Positions 1 through 5,755 of a stretch of 6,104 bases of DNA are shown in pieces. The notes under the pieces are model-generated. The model did no database searches, had not been told where the DNA came from, and worked only from the letters and a program-made list of their open reading frames with translations. A program made the position numbers and the translations under genes. The DNA comes from CAZUPF01 sp964622035 (GTDB lineage: Bacteria > Patescibacteriota > WWE3 > JAUXAW01 > JAYEID01): NCBI GenBank assembly GCA_964622035.1, contig CAZUPF010000036.1:1-6104 (forward strand), read 5' to 3'. Numbering within the stretch: position 1 is the first letter of the stretch; each line of letters begins with the position of its first letter.

Positions 1-1129
1 TTCGGAGTTTATGGAGATGTTGGTCGGGGTGGGCTCGGCGCGGGTGAGGGATCTGTTCAGTATGGCCAAGCAAAGTGCTCCCAGTCTGATCTTTATTGAC
101 GAGATTGAGAGTATCGGACGCCGCCGCGGCATATCACTAATTTCTCAGGGAGAGCAGGAGCAGACGCTGAATCAGATCCTCACCGAGATGGACGGGTTTG
201 CCCCGAATGCCGGGGTGGTGGTTTTGGCTGCGACCAACCGGCCGGAAATTCTCGACCCGGCCCTCGTTCGGCCGGGGAGGTTCGATCGCCGGGTTACTCT
301 TACCCTTCCCGATATTGAGGGTCGGAAGGGAATTTTGAAAATCCACATGCGGGGGAAGCCCTTTTCGGAAGAGGTGGCTCTTGATCAACTGGCTCGGAGA
401 ACAGTAGGTTTCTCGGGGGCAGATATTGAAAACATGCTCAATGAGGCGGCAATTTTAGCAGCCTGTGAGGATAGGGATAAGATTGCCCCGTCGGACCTTG
501 AGGAGTCGGCAACTAAGGTTAAACTGGGTCCCGAGAAGAGGCGGCTGCAGTCTGAGAAGGAGAGAAACTTGCTTGCCTACCACGAGGCGGGGCACGCAGT
601 GGTGGCGGCAAGCTTGCCGAGTATGGACCCCGTACATCGCGTGAGCATCGTTTCCCGGGGGGCGGCTCTTGGCTTTACGATGATTCCGCCCCAGGTTGAT
701 CGTTATAATCAGACTAAGACTAGGCTTTTGGAGCAGATTGCTGCTCTTTTGGGGGGTCGGGCGGCGGAGGAGGTTAAACTCGGTGAGTTCAGCATCGGGG
801 CCTCTTCGGACATTAAGCAGGCTACGGACCTGGCTCGGAAGATGGTGACGGCGTTTGGGATGAGCTTACTCGGGCCGATCTCCCTTTCTTCTCAAGCTAG
901 TTTTGGTCAGGGAGAGCTGCTAACGACTCCCTTTGGTGAGAGAATTACCTATTCTGACGAGATGGCGGGGAAGGTCGATCGGGAGATAAAGAGGATCATT
1001 GATGGGTGTTTTGCGCGGGCCAAAAAGATTATTAGTGATCGGGTGGGGAAGGTTGACTTGGTTGCTAGAGTTCTCAAAGAAAAGGAGACGATCGGTGGGG
1101 AAGAGTTTGCGAAGTTAATGGGCCAATAG
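1..1129 (+). CDS. ftsH: ATP-dependent zinc metalloprotease FtsH, 5'-truncated by the window edge
   Basis: FtsH is a membrane-anchored hexameric AAA+ protease that unfolds and degrades misfolded membrane proteins and selected cytosolic ones. The frame is open from base 2, so the Met at base 11 is internal, not a start. Numbering from that Met, visible elements are the pore-loop region (residues 1-10), Walker B with the acidic DE pair (about 27-31), the second region of homology with arginine fingers R87 and R90 (75-93), the sensor-2-like FSGADIENMLNEAA block (134-147), the zinc site HEAGH (191-195) and the third zinc ligand D267 in GASSDIKQATDLA. The N-terminal transmembrane segments and Walker A, roughly 220 residues, lie outside the window. 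The gene ends in TAG two bases before the next ATG, suggesting co-transcription. One oddity is that the aromatic pore residue of the usual MFVGVG motif is Leu here. The family call is certain. Confidence 0.97.
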   Translation, partial: SEFMEMLVGVGSARVRDLFSMAKQSAPSLIFIDEIESIGRRRGISLISQGEQEQTLNQILTEMDGFAPNAGVVVLAATNRPEILDPALVRPGRFDRRVTLTLPDIEGRKGILKIHMRGKPFSEEVALDQLARRTVGFSGADIENMLNEAAILAACEDRDKIAPSDLEESATKVKLGPEKRRLQSEKERNLLAYHEAGHAVVAASLPSMDPVHRVSIVSRGAALGFTMIPPQVDRYNQTKTRLLEQIAALLGGRAAEEVKLGEFSIGASSDIKQATDLARKMVTAFGMSLLGPISLSSQASFGQGELLTTPFGERITYSDEMAGKVDREIKRIIDGCFARAKKIISDRVGKVDLVARVLKEKETIGGEEFAKLMGQ

Positions 1130-1131
1130 CT

Positions 1132-2025
1132 ATGAGCGCTGCCCCCTCCTCCAAAATACTACTTCTACTTGATGGCCACTCTGTTCTTCATAGGGCCTAT
1201 CACGCCTTTCCCAAGACCCTAACGACTTCTGATGGCGAGCTGACCAATGCGGTTTACGGATTTACCCGTATTTTTCTGGCGGTGCTGAAGAAGTTTTCCC
1301 CGGAGTATGTGGCTGTCTCCTTTGATACTCCTCAGGCTACCTTTCGTCACCAGGAATTTGCCGGTTATAAGGAGCACCGGCCAGAGATGGAGACGGAATT
1401 GGCCAGTCAGATTGGCCGGGTCCACGAGGTTGTTGCCGCATTGGGCATTCCCATCTTCGAAGTTGCTGGTTATGAGGCGGATGATGTGCTCGGAACGCTG
1501 GCTAAACAGGCAGAGGGGCAAGTGGGGACGTTGATAGTTACTGATGATCAGGATCTGCTCCAGGTGGTTTCCGACTCGACCCAGGTTTACCTGGCGAGGA
1601 AGGATCGTGTTTGGGGGATGGGGGAGGTAAGAGAGGAGTTTGGTTTTGAGCCAGAGCAGCTGGATGATTACAAAGCGCTTAGGGGGGATCCCTCAGATAA
1701 CATTCCGGGGGTGCGAGGGATTGGCCCAAAGACTGCTAAGGAGCTAGTCCAGCGTTTCGGATCTTTAGAGGAGGTATACCACCATATTAGCGAGATTACG
1801 CCTCGGGTGCAGAAGTTGCTTGCCGAGGAGGTGGAGGAGGCCGCGCTTTCGAAAAAGTTGGCTACTATTGATAGGGATACGCCAATCACATTGGATTTAG
1901 AGAAATGCCGAACGCGGGATTTTGATCGCGCGCAGGTGGAAGATCTTTTTGCTAAGCTGGGGTTTGGGTCGTTGCTCGAAGCCTTGCCGGGGGAAGGGGA
2001 AGAGGCGCAGATGGAGCTTCTATGA
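1132..2025 (+). CDS. Stand-alone 5'-3' exonuclease (PolA N-terminal domain / FEN family)
   Basis: This 297-residue protein matches only the 5' nuclease domain of DNA polymerase I, which removes 5' flaps and RNA primers during Okazaki maturation and gap repair. The metal-binding acids align with the family: D14 (LLLDGHS), D65 (FDTPQATFR), E115/D117/D118 (GYEADDVLGTLA), D139/D141 (VTDDQD) and D186/D189 (GDPSDN). The DNA-binding helix-hairpin-helix follows at about 191-210 (IPGVRGIGPKTAKELVQRFG). The protein ends just after the LFAKLGFGSLLEALP block, where full PolA would continue into its proofreading and polymerase domains. The next gene's ATG overlaps the stop (ATGA), so this looks like a natural end rather than a frameshift, and no polymerase remnant follows. 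The ATG at 1132 lies 2 bases after ftsH without a visible Shine-Dalgarno sequence and places D14 at the usual distance. In TDDQD the usual Gly and Lys/Arg are Asp and Gln. Confidence 0.95.
   Translation: MSAAPSSKILLLLDGHSVLHRAYHAFPKTLTTSDGELTNAVYGFTRIFLAVLKKFSPEYVAVSFDTPQATFRHQEFAGYKEHRPEMETELASQIGRVHEVVAALGIPIFEVAGYEADDVLGTLAKQAEGQVGTLIVTDDQDLLQVVSDSTQVYLARKDRVWGMGEVREEFGFEPEQLDDYKALRGDPSDNIPGVRGIGPKTAKELVQRFGSLEEVYHHISEITPRVQKLLAEEVEEAALSKKLATIDRDTPITLDLEKCRTRDFDRAQVEDLFAKLGFGSLLEALPGEGEEAQMELL
2013..2016 (+). promoter_or_regulatory. Partial Shine-Dalgarno (GGAG) for the glycosyltransferase
   Basis: GGAG lies 5 bases before the ATG at 2022, inside the end of the exonuclease gene. It is the only start in the window with a recognisable partial Shine-Dalgarno sequence. 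It may help re-initiation at the ATGA overlap, but a 4-base match in G-rich coding DNA could be chance. Confidence 0.35.
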
Positions 2026-3137
2026 AAGTAGCGCTGGTCCATGATTACCTAACTCGTTTTGGCGGAGCCGAAAGGGTGCTTACGGCTCTGGCTGAGGTGT
2101 GGCCTCAGGCTCCGGTCTATACTAGCTTGGCCGCCGGCCAGCCGGGGGGCAAAGTTGCCTTGGAGCTACACACCTCGTTCCTGCAGCGGATCCCGCTTGC
2201 CCTAAAAACTTACAAAATTTTTAGCCCCCTCTATCCTGCGATCTTTGAAAGCTTTGATCTCTCGGAATTTGATGCGGTTATATCCTTGGGCTATTTCGCT
2301 AAGGGTGTTCTTACCACCCCGGAGCAACTACATATCAACTACTGCCACACTCCGCCCCGATTTTTGTACGGCTACCCGACCGAAACAAGATTGCGCGAGC
2401 GGCGCTGGAGCCGGGCGCTACTGGCTCCGGTTGATCACCTTCTCCGTATTTGGGATTTCTATTCTGCCCAGCGCCCGGACTATATTGTTGCTAACTCGCG
2501 AACAGTGGCTGCGCGGGTCAAAAAGCTTTGGGCTCGGGATGCTCAGGTTATCTATCCGCCGGTGGTTCTGCCGATGATAGCCAGCGACCAAGGCGCCCCC
2601 AATTCAAGACCCCAGACCCAAGATTTGGGCTATTTCCTAGTCGTCTCCCGTTTAGAGCCTTACAAGAATGTTGATCTGGTTGTCCGTGCCTGTAACCAGT
2701 TGCAGCTTCCTCTGAAGGTGGTGGGGGAGGGGAGTGAGTTGCGCCGGCTCGGGAAGCTGGCGGGCCCTACGGTAGAGGTTCTGGGTCAGGCAGCGGAGGA
2801 GGGACTGCCCGCTCTCTATAACGGTTGTCGGGCGCTGATCGTCGCCGCTCGGGACGAAGACTTCGGGATCACTCCGGTAGAGGCGATGGGTTACGGTAAG
2901 CCGGTAATTGCTTTAGCCAGTGGGGGGTTTACCGAGACAGTTCTTCCCGGAAAGACCGGGCTATTTTTTGACCAGGCGACCGTTGAGTCGTTGGTTGGGG
3001 TTCTTGGGCGCTTTGAGCCCCAAGTATTTCAGCCTGAGGTCTGCCGGGCACAGGCGGAGAGGTTTTCCAAAGAGCGATTTCAGCAGGAATTTAGGGGGTT
3101 TGTTGGGGAAAAGTGGTCCCAGCGGCTCCTTCGGTAA
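2022..3137 (+). CDS. GT-B glycosyltransferase, GT4-like family
   Basis: This is a 371-residue glycosyltransferase of the GT-B fold that probably moves a sugar from a nucleotide-sugar donor onto a lipid-linked or cell-surface glycan in the cytoplasm or at the inner membrane face. The acceptor-side domain begins MKVALVHDYLTRFGGAERVL, with the glycine-rich loop at 13-15. A family-typical HINYCHTPPRFLYGY stretch sits at 104-118 and ANSRTVAARVKK at 157-168. The donor-side domain starts at FLVVSRLEPYKNVDLV (205-220), with VVGEGSEL at 233-240. The EX7E motif is E279 to E287 in EDFGITPVE, followed by AMGYGKPVIALASGGFTETV. No signal peptide or clear membrane segment is seen. The ATG overlaps the exonuclease stop as ATGA, and a GGAG lies 5 bases upstream. 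The substrate cannot be read from the sequence. A surface-glycan gene coupled to repair genes is unusual, so shared transcription does not imply shared function. Confidence 0.93.
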   Translation: MKVALVHDYLTRFGGAERVLTALAEVWPQAPVYTSLAAGQPGGKVALELHTSFLQRIPLALKTYKIFSPLYPAIFESFDLSEFDAVISLGYFAKGVLTTPEQLHINYCHTPPRFLYGYPTETRLRERRWSRALLAPVDHLLRIWDFYSAQRPDYIVANSRTVAARVKKLWARDAQVIYPPVVLPMIASDQGAPNSRPQTQDLGYFLVVSRLEPYKNVDLVVRACNQLQLPLKVVGEGSELRRLGKLAGPTVEVLGQAAEEGLPALYNGCRALIVAARDEDFGITPVEAMGYGKPVIALASGGFTETVLPGKTGLFFDQATVESLVGVLGRFEPQVFQPEVCRAQAERFSKERFQQEFRGFVGEKWSQRLLR

Positions 3138-3179
3138 TTACGCGGGAAATATTGGTAAGTTAGGAGACTGTCTGGGTAA
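3133..3179 (+). repeat. Three GGTAA motifs at exact 21-bp spacing upstream of mutM
   Basis: GGTAA occurs at 3133-3137, 3154-3158 and 3175-3179, with steps of exactly 21 and 21 bp, which is two helical turns and therefore the same DNA face. The second and third copies share a following G. The first overlaps the stop codon of the glycosyltransferase. The third falls where a -35 hexamer would sit relative to the -10 element at 3195-3200. The rest of the 21-bp units agree only at about half their positions, so this is either a set of phased protein-binding sites or a decayed tandem repeat. No regulator can be named. Confidence 0.45.
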
Positions 3180-3191
3180 GCTGTCCTGGTG

Positions 3192-3200
3192 TGTTAAAAT
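3192..3200 (+). promoter_or_regulatory. Extended -10 promoter element for mutM, predicted leaderless
   Basis: TG at 3192-3193, one base, then TAAAAT at 3195-3200 fits the extended -10 pattern TGnTATAAT with one hexamer mismatch. Exactly 6 bases separate it from the GTG start at 3207, so the predicted first transcribed base is the G of GTG. No convincing -35 or Shine-Dalgarno sequence is present, which is consistent with a leaderless mRNA. It begins the mutM-recF-thpR unit. Confidence 0.6.
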
Positions 3201-3206
3201 TTTCCT

Positions 3207-4055
3207 GTGCCCGAACTTCCCGAAGTTGAGACAATTAGAGGCCAATTAGAGAAGGAACTTGTTGGCGAAGAGATTGTCGAGGTTTGGTACGACGCGGCCA
3301 AGATGCTCAAGCCCTCGCCAGAGGAATTCGTTGCGGGGGTGCGCGGCCAGAAGGTTACCGGGGTCGGGCGGCGGGCGAAATTGCTGATCTTTAATCTCTC
3401 CGGTGGAAACTCGTTTGTGGCGCATCTTAGAATGAGTGGGCAGCTGCTTATTCGCCAGCAGAGCGCTTCGGCTGATGACTACATCCATGTCCGTTTTAAG
3501 TTGGCCAGTGGTCGAGAGCTGCGCTTTGCTGAGCCCCGCCTTTTTGGTTACGCGCAGTTTTTGGCTGGTCCGGGTGAGCTGGCTGCGGTGTTGGCCAAAT
3601 ACGGTCCGGAGCCGCTGGACGATCTCGACTTTCCTACTTTTTACCAAGCGCTCCAGGGGACAAAAAGAGCGGTGAAAGCGGCCTTACTTGATCAGCATCT
3701 TTTCTCAGGAATTGGTAATATTTACGCCAACGATGCTCTGTGGTTGGCCAAAATTCACCCCCAGCGTCCGGCGGCGAGTTTAAGTAAAGAGGAGGTAGCG
3801 ACACTGCTCGCGGCGATCGAGGATGTGCTGCGTGAGGGGTTGGCGACCAAAGGAGCCTCGGATCAATGGTACCGCGATGCCTATGGTAAAAGAGGGAGCT
3901 ATCAGGAGCATTTCAAGGTCTATGGGCGGACGGGGCAGCCTTGTAACGAGTGTGAGACCCCAGTTGAGCGTATTGTCGTTGGGGGAAGGGGGACATTCCT
4001 CTGCCCCCGTTGTCAGCCCCGACTTGTGTCACACCGCCCCCGTCTAGTTTCATGA
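3207..4055 (+). CDS. mutM: Formamidopyrimidine-DNA glycosylase / AP lyase (MutM, Fpg), GTG start
   Basis: MutM excises 8-oxoguanine and formamidopyrimidines and nicks the abasic site in base-excision repair. The start is GTG at 3207. It is fixed by the invariant MPELPEVET N-terminus, in which P2 becomes the catalytic N-terminal proline and E3 the acid. Further family features are K58 (GRRAK, beta-elimination lysine), M76 in HLRMSG, R111 and F113 in EPRLFG (with M76, the base-gap-filling trio), SGIGNIYANDALW (167-179), HPQRPA (184-189) and the H2TH DNA-binding region. The zinc finger is C246-x2-C249-x16-C266-x2-C269. The length of 282 is slightly above the usual about 270, because a tail of about 12 residues follows the finger with a duplicated RLVS. 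The TGA stop overlaps recF as ATGA. The family usually has Glu where D176 stands, a conservative change. The gene is probably the first of a repair operon. Confidence 0.97.
   Translation: MPELPEVETIRGQLEKELVGEEIVEVWYDAAKMLKPSPEEFVAGVRGQKVTGVGRRAKLLIFNLSGGNSFVAHLRMSGQLLIRQQSASADDYIHVRFKLASGRELRFAEPRLFGYAQFLAGPGELAAVLAKYGPEPLDDLDFPTFYQALQGTKRAVKAALLDQHLFSGIGNIYANDALWLAKIHPQRPAASLSKEEVATLLAAIEDVLREGLATKGASDQWYRDAYGKRGSYQEHFKVYGRTGQPCNECETPVERIVVGGRGTFLCPRCQPRLVSHRPRLVS
4017..4052 (+). repeat. Imperfect 21-bp direct repeat at the 3' end of mutM
   Basis: Bases 4017-4031 and 4038-4052 match at 12 of 15 positions with a 21-bp step. A shorter related copy (CCCCG, then TGTCA) lies at 4005-4015. The repeat encodes the RLVS-HRP-RLVS tail of MutM, and its second copy ends at the first base of the recF start codon. 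It looks like a small in-frame duplication that extended MutM into overlap with recF. Confidence 0.5.
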
Positions 4056-5167
4056 TTTTGGAGAAACTGCACGTCGTCAATTTTAGAAGCTACTCTGAAA
4101 GGGAGGTTTCGTTCTCCCCCGGAACTACTCTGGTAATTGGGCCGAACACGGCGGGGAAGACCAACCTTCTCGAGGCCGTGTATCTGCTCTCCTCGGGTAG
4201 GTCTCTTTCGGCTTCGGTAGAGTCGGATCTGATCCATCTGGGGGCGGATTGGGCGCGGGTAGGGGGTGTGCTTCTGGCGGATGGTCGAGATAATAGGCTG
4301 GCGGATGCGGGTTTAGGTGTTGATCTTTCGGTTGCCGATGAAGGTGGGAAAAATGATGCTACGGAGCTTGAGGTTTTCATCGCTCGCGGAGAGAACGGAA
4401 GATCCACCAAACAGTTTAAAGTTAACGGAGTTAAGAAGGGTTTGGGGGCTTTTCAGGGTGTTTTTAGGGTGGTAGTTTTTTCTCCGGAATACTTGCGTTT
4501 GGTCTCTGGAAGTCCCAGTCGGCGTAGGCGTTACCTTGATCGGGTTCTCTCCTCTCTGGACCCTTTTTACTTTCGGGCTCTTGATGAATACAAAAAGGTT
4601 TTGCGTAATAGGAACCAGCTTTTGTGGGAGATTCGAGAGCGCGGAGCCGCTCGGAGGAATTTAGAGTTTTGGGACGACAAACTCTTCGCCTTGGGGGAGG
4701 AGATATTGGCAAAAAGAACCGGGCTGTTTTCCGATCTGGGTTCGCGACTGGCTACTTTGGGCCTGGGGTTGGAGCTCTCTTACCGGCCCTCGGTTCTTGA
4801 GCGGGTTTTTTACGGAGAGCGGCTGCCTGCGGAGATTGCGCGGGCGACTACTCTCTGGGGCCCACACCGGGATGATTTCCTTTTTTTGCGCGCGGGGGAG
4901 GAGAGAAACTTGGCCACTTTTGGTTCGCGGGGCGAGCAGCGGGAGGCCGTTTTCGCGCTGTGTTTGGCCGAGCTAGATGTTGTTACCAACCGCGTTGGTG
5001 AAAGACCGGCTCTTCTTCTTGATGACATCTTCTCGGAATTGGATGAGGCGCACCGCCAGAAGGTGCTGGAGGTGCTGCCGAAACAGCAGGCGATTATTAC
5101 CTCGGCTGAGCCGGAGCTGTTGAACTCGGAGCTAATGGGTAGCGCTGGGGTGATACAGTTGGATTAG
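4052..5167 (+). CDS. recF: DNA replication/repair protein RecF (SMC-like ATPase)
   Basis: RecF is a cytoplasmic ABC/SMC-type ATPase that, with RecO and RecR, directs RecA loading at single-strand gaps. The start at 4052 (MILEKLHVVNFRSY) is chosen because it matches the family N-terminus and forms an ATGA overlap with mutM; an in-frame ATG at 4010 would add 14 unrelated residues. Visible in the 371 residues are Walker A GPNTAGKT (30-37), the FSPEYLRLVSGSPSRRRRYLDR block (143-164), WGPHRDDF (269-276), the ABC signature region SRGEQREAVFALCLAE (292-307) and Walker B with D-loop LLLDDIFSELD (321-331). The length is normal. A polar stretch at about 77-104 looks longer than in familiar RecF proteins and may be a lineage insertion in a surface loop. 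No dnaN or gyrB neighbour is present, unlike the classic dnaA-dnaN-recF order. No Shine-Dalgarno sequence is seen. Confidence 0.96.
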   Translation: MILEKLHVVNFRSYSEREVSFSPGTTLVIGPNTAGKTNLLEAVYLLSSGRSLSASVESDLIHLGADWARVGGVLLADGRDNRLADAGLGVDLSVADEGGKNDATELEVFIARGENGRSTKQFKVNGVKKGLGAFQGVFRVVVFSPEYLRLVSGSPSRRRRYLDRVLSSLDPFYFRALDEYKKVLRNRNQLLWEIRERGAARRNLEFWDDKLFALGEEILAKRTGLFSDLGSRLATLGLGLELSYRPSVLERVFYGERLPAEIARATTLWGPHRDDFLFLRAGEERNLATFGSRGEQREAVFALCLAELDVVTNRVGERPALLLDDIFSELDEAHRQKVLEVLPKQQAIITSAEPELLNSELMGSAGVIQLD

Positions 5168-5172
5168 TTGTT

Positions 5173-5724
5173 ATGAGAGTTTTTCTGGCGCTCGAGCTTC
5201 CTGTAGAGATCAAGCAGGGATTGGCCAAGGTTCGGCGGCAGTTAAAGAGTTCAAGTGCCAATGTTCGTTGGGAAAAACCAGAAAAGCTGCATATTACCCT
5301 GGTTTTTATGGGTGCTGTTCCCGAGGAAAGGGTGGGCGCTTTGAAGGGGATAGTTAGCGAGGGCTTAGAGGGTATAGGGCAGATCAAGCTAGGTTTAGGG
5401 GGTTTTGGTGTTTTTCCTAATGAGCAGCGGCCCCGAGTAGTTTGGGTTGGGCTTCGGGGGGAGGTGGAAACGCTGTCCCGCCTTCAGCAGCAGCTCACCC
5501 AAGCGCTTTCTGAGGCCGGATTTTCCTTCGACCGTAAGAAGTTTCATCCCCATGTGACGATTGGGCGGGGCGATTCGGCCTTAGCTGAAACGCTAAGGGA
5601 AGTTGGAGTAGGGGAGTTGGGGGAGGCCGAGTTTACGGTAGGTGCGGTGATGATTATGGAGAGTGTTTTGCAGCCCACGGGTTCAGTTTACACCCCACTG
5701 GCGCGAATTCCTTTGGGTCCCTGA
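5173..5724 (+). CDS. thpR: RNA 2',3'-cyclic phosphodiesterase (ThpR/LigT, 2H family)
   Basis: This 183-residue protein belongs to the 2H phosphoesterase family, which opens RNA 2',3'-cyclic phosphates; it was first described as a 2'-5' RNA ligase. Both catalytic HxT motifs are present: HITL at 40-43 and HVTI at 127-130, the second within FHPHVTIGRG. The N-terminus MRVFLALELP and the WEKPEKLHITLVFMG block are typical, and the length matches the family. It starts 5 bases after the recF stop with no clear Shine-Dalgarno sequence, so it is probably the last gene of the mutM-recF-thpR unit. The physiological substrate of bacterial ThpR is poorly known. Placement beside repair genes recalls the cinA-ligT-recA cluster of Deinococcus, but a shared pathway is only an inference. 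Confidence 0.94.
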   Translation: MRVFLALELPVEIKQGLAKVRRQLKSSSANVRWEKPEKLHITLVFMGAVPEERVGALKGIVSEGLEGIGQIKLGLGGFGVFPNEQRPRVVWVGLRGEVETLSRLQQQLTQALSEAGFSFDRKKFHPHVTIGRGDSALAETLREVGVGELGEAEFTVGAVMIMESVLQPTGSVYTPLARIPLGP

Positions 5725-5740
5725 GTGGTTGGAGGCCTCG

Positions 5741-5749
5741 TGCTATTAT
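5741..5749 (+). promoter_or_regulatory. Extended -10 promoter element for the gre-like gene, predicted leaderless
   Basis: TG at 5741-5742, one base, then TATTAT at 5744-5749 fits TGnTATAAT with one hexamer mismatch. Exactly 6 bases separate it from the ATG at 5756, the same geometry as upstream of mutM. The predicted transcript starts on the A of ATG. No Shine-Dalgarno sequence and no clear -35 are seen. Confidence 0.6.
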
Positions 5750-5755
5750 GACCCC

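Noticed and set aside
1668..2042. Open reading frame of 124 codons on the minus strand
   Set aside because: It lies entirely opposite the exonuclease gene apart from a few bases, has no family resemblance, and is a by-product of G-rich coding sequence. Other antisense frames were dismissed for the same reason.
2026..3137. Leftover polymerase or proofreading domain of polA after the exonuclease
   Set aside because: The downstream region is fully occupied by an intact glycosyltransferase, and no PolA motifs appear in any frame.
3138..3191. Rho-independent terminator after the glycosyltransferase
   Set aside because: The only symmetry is AGAC-T-GTCT near 3165-3173. It is too short for a stable stem and no T tract follows.
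2920..3249. Frame crossing the glycosyltransferase end and the control region, with a seven-residue periodic Gly pattern
   Set aside because: The periodicity merely reflects the 21-bp GGTAA spacing read as codons. The frame overlaps two well-supported genes and resembles no protein.
4010..4051. Upstream ATG at 4010 as the recF start
   Set aside because: It adds 14 residues with no family similarity inside the mutM tail. The ATG at 4052 gives the standard RecF N-terminus and an ATGA junction.
5732..5739. Perfect 8-bp palindrome GAGGCCTC just upstream of the second -10 element
   Set aside because: About two dozen 8-bp palindromes are expected by chance in a window this size. Its position is suggestive, but nothing else supports an operator.
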